A stretch of DNA of 64,000 nt from Eleginops maclovinus (Eukaryota; Chordata; Actinopteri; Perciformes; Eleginopidae), in assembly GCF_036324505.1 (NCBI RefSeq), contig NC_086368.1:10171421-10235420 (forward strand), given 5' to 3'. Positions 54,201 through 64,000 of this stretch are shown in pieces. Each line of letters starts with the position of its first letter. The stretch's first letter is position 1. The notes beneath the pieces were generated by a model. That model was not told where the DNA came from and did not search any database. It saw only the letters and a program-made list of their open reading frames with translations. Made by a program: the position numbers and the translations under genes.

Positions 54201-57200
54201 TTTATATCTTATTATTGTAATTTAAATCTCATCATTGTGTGACTGCTTGGGTCAATGACTCATTCATTCTAGTTTGGTGTTGGTTGTGGCTGCATCCATT
54301 AGTGTCTCTGCAATGCCACGGCTGCATCGCAAGAATTTATCTGAGCTAAGTAAATCCATTTATCCATGAATTTATGACTATATAGCTTTGTCAGCTTGAA
54401 GACTGAACTATATATAAACTGGCTAATACCTAATGAAAGCACAACAAATAGAATCAGAGCCAGAAAATGGTCGGATGAGCCGGGCACATTACCGTGGAGA
54501 TCAAGGGAGAATATTTATGCAATGTGATTCGATTTACAGTCGCTTCCCTGCTTATACAGGGTGTTCAGTGTATGCCATCATAAAGCAGATATACTACACA
54601 GTCGACAATGCACTTTCGCATCTTATCTGAGCTCTTCTCATTTTCCGCTTGAGCAAGTTGGCAAAATTGAGTTAGAATTGCTCCATGCAAAGTAGCTGCA
54701 CCTTCCACTCACATGGTTAGACAAAGGGCATCGGAGTGTGGCGCAGGTATGCATGGATTTCAGCAACACAGGACACCAAGGGCTGCAAATAAAAGCCATC
54801 AGCACTCCTCGCTCGAATTAATGTACTGAGGTGTGTACAGGAATTTAGGATGCAGCTTCTCGTCCGTGGAGACACATAAAAATGCTGTGTATGCTTGAGT
54901 AAAATAATGGATTATACAGCCGAAGCGCTACCTCAGTCTCTTTCTGAAATGCAATTTGTTGCATACTTGAAAGGACAACACAGGTTATGCTTGGCTTTTT
55001 ACAGAGGTATACTTCTTTTGTCACAAAACACATTCCTGACATATACAACAAATTCCCATGACGCACTTTATTTGAACAGCCCACTCTCTCCTCCCTACAC
55101 TGCAGCGGTCAGCACAGTAATTTCATTTAAACCACGAATAAATCAACACAGCAGTTCCTCGTACAATGTGTGTTCCTGTCCTCTTTAGCTAAAGAGCGGT
55201 AGCATGCAAACCGACCACATCCATCATCATAATTTCCCCCATTTCAGATAATAAAAATGGTAATTTGGAGACAAACAGGGAGAAGGCAAAGTTCTGAGGA
55301 GGTGAAGAAGCCTGTAATACAATACCATTTGCATTTCGTACATCTGTTCCTATGACAGGTACATACAATCCTGTACTTCTGCCTTAAAGAACTTTTTCTG
55401 AATGCTAATTATGAGTTGACATCAGAAGCCTTTTCAGGAAAGGTATTGCAGGCCTCTGCTATCTGAAAAGCTTCTGATGAATAATTAATTGTTGCCACTG
55501 CAGTTAGGGCATAATTTACCTCACCATTGCGCGGTGATTTTATTAAGGGCTGCGGCAGGCAGGTCGGTCAGGTTGGAATCCATGCAATATTCATCAGAGT
55601 AAAGATGCATGGGACAACAGCTTATAGCCTGAGGATTTATTTAGAAAAGAAACAACAATAACATCAACAAATCCCACCCTCTTGTAAAAGCCAGGCATGC
55701 TTCACAGCTCCTCCAGTCTGTGTGCGTGGAGGATTTGTGGTAACCTTTCTGCAGGAAGCCAAATGGCTTGAGAGGAGCTGTTCTCATAGCTCATAATGCT
55801 GTGGTGGCCTCCAGGGACAAGGCTGCAGAGTGGTGGTGGGGCAGGGCCGGCGTCCTCTATGTGCGGTACATACTATATGAGCCTAAAAGTTTTTTAAACA
55901 TTCAGGACAAGGAGGCTTCCACTGCTACTACTACATCTGCTGCTGAGATGTGGAAAAAGTATTCAGTTCCATCATGTATTCAAGTTAGCAAGACCAAATC
56001 TTTTAAAGACTCTATAAAAAGAAAAAGCTCTTTACTCATAATTGTCCTCAAATTAGAGAAGTAAACAGAAAAACATTCTTGTTTCGCAGTATGGTCTGTT
56101 TCCTAGAAGGGTCGGTGTTACATTATTATAATTATTGAGGTGGTACTCTATTGATAAAGTTGTTTGAGGCTCATATTAACCATAAATATACTCAACAGTA
56201 GTTTAACAATGCATTGTATTCATAGAATTATTTTATACACAAAACATGTAATAATGGAGTACTCCATTATCTCCTTATGAATGTAGCTAAGTAAAAGCAT
56301 AAAGTTGCATAAAATGAAGATACTGAAAAAAAGAAGTGTGAGTGTGCTCTGCTCACCCAGGGGGAAAATGGAAGGAGATGAAGGATGGTTGCAAAAAGGG
56401 TTTGATCAGGGGCAAATGAAAAACAAGAGGCACCATAAAACAGTCCACCACGAAACAAATTCCACACCATGGCTCGCCAGGTAGGGCTTTTCAGGGCTCC
56501 CGTTACCTCCTCCAGGATCCAGCCTACTGCAAGAGACCAGAACCAGGTTTTCAAGATTATTTTATGAATGACTTATCACCTGATTCTGATCAGCTGTCTG
56601 GTCTCTGGCAGAGTCCCCCCCATCACTCCAGCAGCCGGCGCTTTAACCACACCTCGCTGCTTCAATAAGACTTTAGTTACTTTCAACTTTACCACTTCTA
56701 ATAATGTCACAAAATAATAGATACACTACAACTATCAGAACAATATTTCTGCAATGATCTGTACAGTAAGATTATGCTGTATAAATGCATAATTTAAGAC
56801 TATTTAAGGTGACATGTATTTAGTGGGTGTGTCTATTTGGTTGATGTGATTTCTAATGGACAGAAGTCATGATTTTAAACCGTTTATCTCTCACAGGGAT
56901 TTGTCAGTCAAACTCCTTGTCAGACAATTCTTTTTCTGATTAAATATTAAATTAAATTTGCGAACTGGTACGATTTATTGTGCAGACCACTGTTTTAACA
57001 TTTCAGTTTAATACAGTATTGCTAACTTGTGTTTTTCTGTCATCAAATCCAGCTTCAATGTGAAGATCAATAGAGTTCCCCTACGTTTAAAAAAAATACT
57101 TTATGAGATCTGCAGTGATCAATTCAACCAAAAGTAGATCTCTTATTTTGTTCAATACATTTCAAATCCCAATTTTATTTTGAGTGACAAAGGTTTAAAA

Positions 57201-58180
57201 GCAGTTTATGAGTGACTCCCACTGGGGAACAATCAAAGGCACCTATGCGGGAAGCACCACGGGGCAGAACAGTGTTTTAATGCAGTGAACATCTGTATGC
57301 AGACTGGAAAGGTTCGGAAAGCAGTTGGGATGAAATATTCATCCGCTGCTGTCTTTTGACAATGAAGCTACATGACAATGGTCTCACTTTCAAATATCTG
57401 AGGTGCACAAATCTAAAAGGGAACTTCCCTTACATCATTTATGCTTGTTTCATTCAGTACTCTGGTGCCAAAGCAAATTAAATACTCGTAGTTCAATCGC
57501 GTAATTAAATGAGAGGTTAGTTAAATTAAAAAAAAAGTGCCCTTGACAACAACCTACAAGAAAACCTACAGAGGAAAAAACACAATGTATATAAATATGG
57601 GGAAAGCAGCCCATGAAAATTTAATTTTCTGGCAATGTAGCACAGAAGATAAAAATAATGCTTCCTTCAAGTGTGCACCTCTTTATGAAATCGGGGTAAA
57701 AGCTATTCTGTGTTATCAGATTTTCCTATGGAGCCCGGCATTTCTTTTAAATTGCATCATATTTTATTTAAATGTCAGGATCTTATTTTCTGCTGCCGGT
57801 GTTGGATGATGACTCCGGCTTTTCACAGCTAGCAAAGATCAGGAGGACACGGCGGAGCAGAGACTTGGATTTGATTCAACTTGGAACACAAAAGGTCATA
57901 GTAAAAATAAAAAAAATGCAGATTTTATACATTTGTTACACAGAAGGTTATACAGTGTATTCACCATATAGCGGATAGGTTCCTTCCATAGAAACAAAAC
58001 ACTGGCATTCAGGTCTTATTTTTTACGGGCACAAAACAAACACGTTTCAGCCGTCTCATATCTGTGAGTGCAGGCGTTTGGTTTCTTAGATCTTTGCCAA
58101 TACTGTTCAGCAGATACATTACATAACATTTGGAGATATGCATGCTTCTACCCGTGCACATACTAAGCGATTTTGTAAAG
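51240..58180. other. Gene-free stretch with mixed-complexity blocks
   Basis: No gene recognised. Open frames at 51929-52198 and 56267-56554 show no known family and no usable gene structure. Less AT-rich blocks at about 51885-52200, 54430-54560, 55380-55620, 57180-57480 and 57740-57880 could be conserved noncoding sequence. A very AT-rich patch with TA and ATT runs occupies 53575-53760. Confidence 0.4.
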
Positions 58181-58194
58181 ACTTTCTTCACTTT

Positions 58195-58275
58195 ATCTGC
58201 AGTTTGTCTGCTGTTAAAGTAACGTACATTTCTTTGTGGCAGGACAAATAAAGTATTTCTGATTCTGATTTCTGA
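58195..58275 (+). repeat. LINE-like 3' tail (GGACAAATAAAG, GATTCT units)
   Basis: GGCAGGACAAATAAAGTATT followed by CTGATTCTGATTTCTGAT is the common ending of fish LINE copies. Only the tail is recognisable. Confidence 0.4.
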
Positions 58276-58279
58276 TACC

Positions 58280-59980
58280 CCCACAATTGGTTCATTCCAA
58301 AAAGGGTCCAAAAAAGAATATCTAATATTATAAAGTATGGGTCACATGAATACAGACAATTCACCCTCAGAAAGAAGTTACTTGAAAATACATTTGAGGT
58401 TCATTTTTTTGCTGATGTTTGTCTGTTTGAGACTAGATTTTGACTACAACATTATCATTTTTTATCGCCGTCATCATTGATCTTGGAAATCATTTTTCTT
58501 ATAGGCCTTATCACATGGCTTTCATCATTAGTAGTTTGTTCACTTTTGATATAGAACAGCATGCACATTTAAGGTTATGAGTTCCTCCACAGCACTTTTA
58601 GGACTCCGTGACAACCGATGAAGACCATGTGGTAAAAAGAGAAATATTCTCATAGGCTTTTCAAACTAGGAGAATATTTATGATCCGATGGCCAGTGCTC
58701 TTAAAATGTCAAAACGGAAATGTCTGCCTCTACTACTATACCTATACTTTTGATATTAAATATTCTTTTTGGGAAGTTTTTCATAGGAAACTGAATATGA
58801 GTATGATAGTGTTTATATCCTTCCTAGAAATGTAAAACTATAAAACTGTTGTCATATTTGTAAATAAATAGAGTATTGTAGTGGAAAAACCACCTAGCAC
58901 TAGAGACCCCTTGTTATTGGTTTGACATCAAGTAAATGTGATCTTCTGTTCCTTCCTTTCTTTGATTTAGAAGCAAAGACACTTAAATAAAAAGGTCATG
59001 CGCCACTGGCCGGAGATGTCAGTGCTGATGCAAAACTTGCATATTATCCTGCAATCGCAGCTCCCATGAGTACAGTGCAAACGATACAAATGGCACGCAC
59101 TCGCCCCTTAATAGAAGAAAGTTCTCCCTCCACAAATCACAAATGTTGACAAGCGTGGAACAATTATGGCTCTGTTTAATAAGGATGACGATGCTGAGCA
59201 TATATTATGCATTTTATGGAGTGCAGAAATTAATGGGTCCACTATGCAGCATATTGAAAGTTAATGTGTTGTTCATTATAGAAGCCAGTAGATCATGAGA
59301 TGTTTTCCATTATAGACACATGCATATTGGATTTTAACGCAGAGAAACTAACATTACTGTGAATATTTTATTTAAAGGACCAACACCACATCGATTAGCT
59401 GCAACAAATCGCTTCCAACTGTGAGAATAAACTCTGAAGTCATTATAAAATAAATAAGTGTGGATGTTAGCAGAGTAGCAACAGTATTGCCCAAATACTA
59501 TTTTTTTTTAGAAAAACCCCTGCTATCCCTATTTTTCCAAAATGAGTCATGTATTTCAGATTAAAAGGATGTCCTTAACAATGGATTAGTGATCTGGGGG
59601 CTCTTGCTTTGCCTTTAGGGGCTGTATATACAGTATGTATTAGAAGTTAGTGTTAGGAAGTTAAAAGGCTTAAAGATCTATTGTATTTTTCTTTGAAAAC
59701 ATCTCCTGAAACACACTATATTTGTTCAAATGTCTGGCCAAACACGAAATAGTCTAAGATAACATTCGAGCACATCATAATAACAATATCATTGCCTGGC
59801 TTAATTAGCTCTCCTCCTCTGACTGATTTTACTACAATTATTCACTATCCAGGCATCATCAAGGATCTGTGATGATTAAGAATGAATGGTGATGTCATAT
59901 TTTTACTTAATATTGGCTGATAAATTGAAACGTATCAAGTTAAACATTTTTTAAAACTTTCCTGGACAGCCCATCACTTG
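58280..59980. other. Gene-free stretch
   Basis: About 1.7 kb with no recognised gene, RNA or repeat. Confidence 0.4.
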
Positions 59981-59984
59981 AGAT

Positions 59985-60330
59985 TCAGGGTAATTGCAAC
60001 CCCTGGGGGTTAAAAAGAACATTATTGGCATTTCCAAATGTGTGTTGATTGAATAAAGGACCAAGAATCAAACCTTGGTGACACAGGAGGAACAAAAGAT
60101 GAAAACCTAGAAAAAGCCCAGTGTCAACTCTTTTTTTGACACTTAAGATAGAGCAATCACCCGTATCAAATGCACTGATGAGATCAAGAGTGATTAAACT
60201 AAAGCAATCCTCACATCTAGCCGCCAGTAGATCATTAGTGTTCATGAGTTTATGGTTGAGGCTGTGAAGATCTTTAAAGCCAGATTGATTGATACAAAAA
60301 ATACTGAGGTTATTCTTCAAAGCAGTGGGC
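59985..60330 (-). pseudogene. Decayed LINE reverse transcriptase fragment
   Basis: The minus-strand frame reads NQSGFKDLHSLNHKLMN, NDLLAARCEDCFSLITLDL, SAFDTGDCSIL and, further on, QGLILGPLFNQH. These correspond to the QSGFR-HSTETAL, LLDLSAAFDTVDH and GVPQGSVLGPLLF motifs of non-LTR reverse transcriptases of the CR1/L2/Rex kind. Residues between them are damaged and the YVDD-type active site and the remainder are absent. Confidence 0.7.
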
Positions 60331-60334
60331 TCCT

Positions 60335-62485
60335 TTTTCTAAACCTCTGATATAGTAACTAGGTTTAAAATTGTTAAGTATAACTGGAAACAAGGGTCCA
60401 ATAGGCTTAAATGATGCAGAGGAGATCATACAAGCTTTGGTTTAATTCTTACCATCTTATACCGAACTTCAAAACTTTAAAAAAAGAGCCAATAATAAGA
60501 GCTGCGGTATAAATGTAAGAAGAGACAATAAAGAAGGACTCAATAATACATGTGTGTTACACAAGCTTACACAGCACCAACCAGCCCTCCACTGCTTCTC
60601 GGCTCTGGTAAATGTATAAGACATGTTGCCAACAGAGATTAATGATAGTATCTGATGCAATTTACTCCGTACCCAGGGTTGCTGGTTCACATTCTTCTGT
60701 TAATGGGTAAATTTCAGTTTGCAAAAGAAAATCTCCTCCGAATCTGTCAGCTGGAATTGAACTCCAAGATTAAGCAGCAAAGCCTCTGGATTGGATTTTT
60801 TTTTTTATCTGCACATGCAGATGGGACATTTCATGAGATTTGTTGGGTACATGATAACTGCGCAGGGTGGAGCGAACTTCAATTAATGATGTTCACTGGT
60901 TGTAAAACACTGACCAGACATACACAGTATTTTTACAATGTTAATATCAAACAAAGAGAGTGTATGAGGTGTGTCACGATTCCCCAAATCGGCAATTCGA
61001 TGTCAAGTTGATATAGCCAACATACATTTTTTGGACACATAGCCTTTATTTTGAATGTACCAAATGAAGGCTATTTGATTACATTTAAATAACTTATCAA
61101 TAATAACTTCATCTTATTTCCCCAGGAAACTAGGCTACACAAAAACAAAGAGACCGACTGGATTGTACATTTACAGCCTGTAAATATCATCAAATCACAA
61201 ACATTAGTTTTCTGTCAAAGTTATATTTAGATAACTCAGGGAGGAGACTTAATGAGACCAAATGTTCCAGTTTTTTGTGCTATCGTCAACTCTAGCAGTG
61301 GATTGGTGTCTTTTAGCGCAAGCTCATCATAACATACATCGTATTGTATTTGATCTGCAAGTTCCAGGAAGATGCAGACTCACAGTGAGAGAGTCTGAGT
61401 TTTGTACAATAATTTCCATTTAAAACCAAAATTGCTGTGTGTTTAAAGAGAAAATGGTATTCAGAACTTGTATTGGAGTGTTTTTTCCAGATAAACTCAC
61501 AGGAACAACAATACAAATATTTTGGTCAAATCAATGTGGCTGGCCTTGGTTTTGCATTTACATAGAGACGTGGCCACGGACAGGACTTTGTGTAGGAAAT
61601 GTATTGTTAAAACCTGAAAAATGACCGTGTTAACAGGATTAGGCAGGGCAACTTATCAAGTAATCTCTTGATAGGGCATTTGAACAGTGTGATGGATTGC
61701 GTGCTCTCTTTTTTTTCTACAAATTGTATTTTTTAATTGGTCATTACATAACGTAAGGCCACAGTAAAGGTGTTCCGTTTCCCCAAAGATGTTTGTTATT
61801 CAGATTTGTTTTAAAGGGTCCATCAGTGTATTCCTCTTTATGCAATATCAAAAGAATGGTTTCTTGTTAGGCTGTCAGGCAGAATATTATATATGTTTTT
61901 TATATTGTTAACAATTCCCACACCATATTTGTATGATGGTTGCATTAAAGCTCGACTAATACATTGTACATGACAATATATCAATACACAAGATATGTTG
62001 GATGTAGTTTTTAAAAAGCAGATAAAGTTATAAAAGACATTTAAATCACCTGACGCTGAGATAACTGCAGCCTGGATTAAACTAAAATTAGCCGTCACTC
62101 TTTGTCTCATTAAAGTTACAGGAAAAAGACACGAATAGGAACGCTGATCAGTTTGACTGCTAAATGATCTCTGTGGGAAAAGGAGCAGCATGGAATTAGA
62201 GCCTGTGAAGACAATAATACCTTTGTCCAACCCATAGTAAATATGATTCATCCATGTATTTGTCTTCTTAGCTGCTAGCAAAGCTTTTATTGCTTTAGCT
62301 AAACTGCTTCAGTGAATGAGTTATTGTTCTTCTGGCATTTTTGGCACTTCAGATTCAGGTGCATTACCAATGCAGCCTGGACTAAAGTAGGACTGATTCT
62401 GATTTGCAAGCAGCTTGGGAAAGCCAAGATGCAATGCAACAACATTTGTATTCATGCCAAAGAAGACTTGTAAATAAGATATACA
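60335..62485. other. Gene-free stretch
   Basis: No gene recognised; AT-rich. A fragment at about 60965-61010 (GTGTCACGATTCC, AATTCGATGTCAAG) recalls a dispersed fish DNA repeat, too short to assign. Confidence 0.4.
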
Positions 62486-62488
62486 GTG

Positions 62489-62822
62489 TTAAAGGGGCTC
62501 TATTATGCGCATTTTCAGGTTCATATTGTTGTGATTGGTCAACGGCTTAGAGGTGTATCGGCCCTTAACCTATCATGTACAATGTGTTATAGCACTAGCC
62601 AATAGAAACCTGAGTGTTACACAGTGATGTCACTAAGTTATGGAAGTAAACAAAGGAGTCATATGGAGGAGTTTCAGGAAGGGGTGTGTGTGTGGGAGAG
62701 AAACTCCCTCTGGAGAGAACTTTGGGATTTTAGCTTTGCAGACCATTTACATGCACACAAACCTATATAAAACACACTATAGGAAAGAGATAACCCAAAA
62801 AAAGCACAATAGGGTGTTTTAA
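62489..62822. mobile_element. TTAA-flanked short nonautonomous DNA element
   Basis: Left end TTAAAGGGGCTCTATTATGC. The right end reads inverted as TTAAAACACCCTATTGTGC. The internal GAAAGAGATAACCCAAAAA is a string I recall near such ends in fish. The ends have drifted. TTAA on both sides suggests a piggyBac-like or other TTAA-targeting mobiliser. Confidence 0.55.
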
Positions 62823-62824
62823 AT

Positions 62825-64000
62825 ATCATCTGGATGTTATCCAGATACAGGACACTTGGTCAGTTAAAATGCAGTCTTGATTATATTGTGTAAAAACAAA
62901 TGTGTTTATGTAAAAGAAAACAACAATAATAATAGAGTTTTTTCCAATAAAACCGGATACAGGCTGCCCCTGAGTGGAAAACTGCTTCATAAATGCCACT
63001 TATTTTAGGTGGATTCATTTCTTTTCAGCCTTGGTTTCTAAAAAATTAGAATGAATTACTCTGACCTCCACCTAAGTGAATTAACATGGGTGATTGTGGA
63101 TGTAATTGATAATTAACATGACTCACTGATTCTACAGTCTCACAGGTGGACCATTTTAACTCTCAGAGGGTTTTAAAAGCGTGAAACCTCATGAACAAGG
63201 CAATTCAAATAATACCAACTTTTCTTAAACGTGTAACCCACAAATATCCCCTTTTTGGAGATATTTTGGATGAAATGAAAAGTGACTTATAGCATCTCCA
63301 CAAGACAGAGCAAAAGATTCAATTCCTATCACAGAAGGTTATGGGAATCATTTTTCTTTTGACACCGTGCCTTGCCACCCTATTTTTCATAATATTTTGC
63401 AGCACACACCATTTCCCCGAACACCAAATACCTCCGAGACAAAATCATAATAGGAGGAACAAACAACCCTCTTGCCCTTTGACCTCTGGATTTCATAAAA
63501 AAGCCCATCACTCCTTCCATGAGCTGAAGTAGGTGAGTCCCTTTGTTTACTCAAATCAAAATCCAATACACCGCCCTGGTAGCTTCACTCTCGTTTTTCT
63601 GCTTCCCCAGCACTCAGCTGTGGCACGGCTCAAACAGATGCCCTTGACTTTTCATTAAGTTATTAACCTTTTGGGAGATGAGCTATGATTCAGAGGTGGG
63701 CATTGAGTCCCCGGGGGCTTTGCTGCCACTTTACCCGGTGACTCAAAGAGAACAGAGGAGAAGTAGCAAGTGAAGGAGAGTTGATGAGAGGAGAGCAGGC
63801 AGGTGTTTCTGACAAATGGAAAACAACAGATGTTTAAAAAGTCTTGTTGTGTTTTGTCCCAGTATCCCTGCCTGAATGTACAAAGTCTACAACTACCGCA
63901 CACAGTGGGATAAAACAAGGACTGGGATATTTTGACTAGCTATGTATTAGTATTGTATATCACCAATTTGATATAAGTCTCGTATGGCAGCTGGAGCCTT
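62825..64000. other. Gene-free right end of window
   Basis: No coding exon recognised. Blocks at about 63040-63260 and 63400-63560 are of more even composition and may be regulatory, without direct evidence. Confidence 0.35.

Noticed and set aside
56267..56554. 95-codon minus-strand frame with hydrophobic parts
   Set aside because: No recognisable domain; isolated, no neighbouring exons.

Overview
The window looks like genomic DNA of a ray-finned (teleost) fish, probably a spiny-rayed one. It has spliced vertebrate genes with GT-AG introns and long CA/GT microsatellites. It also carries a Tc1-type transposon, hAT and other DNA-transposon derivatives, a tRNA-derived SINE and LINE scraps of kinds common in fish. 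The thyrotropin beta protein has a fish-type sequence.

Layout, left to right: (1) slc25a22, the mitochondrial glutamate carrier, minus strand, cut off by the left edge (CDS 1-3018, noncoding first exon near 3794-3845). (2) tshb, thyrotropin beta, minus (CDS 7919-8994). (3) An SLC5A8/SLC5A12-type sodium-coupled monocarboxylate transporter, plus, 15 exons (10986-17548). (4) A small mucin-like single-pass membrane protein, plus, 3 coding exons (19512-20419). (5) sycp1, the synaptonemal complex transverse filament protein, minus, 35 coding exons (20996-30452). A complete Tc1 element and a short TA-flanked DNA element sit in its introns. (6) A transposon cluster (31360 to about 35141). (7) slc16a1 (MCT1), minus, 4 coding exons (36534-42528), with a hAT derivative in its last intron and a possible noncoding first exon near 46389. 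(8) From about 46.5 kb to the end I see no protein-coding gene. That stretch holds repeats, hairpins, a LINE reverse transcriptase relic and sequence that could contain conserved regulatory elements.

I assembled the exon models by hand from splice sites and family similarity. For each gene complete in the window, the summed coding length is divisible by three: tshb 146 aa, the SLC5 gene 608 aa, the mucin-like gene 251 aa, sycp1 1041 aa, slc16a1 456 aa. In human, TSHB, SYCP1 and SLC16A1 are all on chromosome 1p13, so this part looks like old conserved synteny. Two unrelated monocarboxylate transporter families (SLC5 and SLC16) lie about 19 kb apart here.

The least explained part is 31.3-35.1 kb. 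A 2.6-kb element with inverted termini sits inside a (TA)n tract and carries at least nine copies of a 12-14 bp motif (core AACAGAGTTGAC). It encodes pieces of a basic protein. A second, oppositely oriented relative lies next to it with a diverged version of both protein and motif (core GTGACGGGGTTGA).
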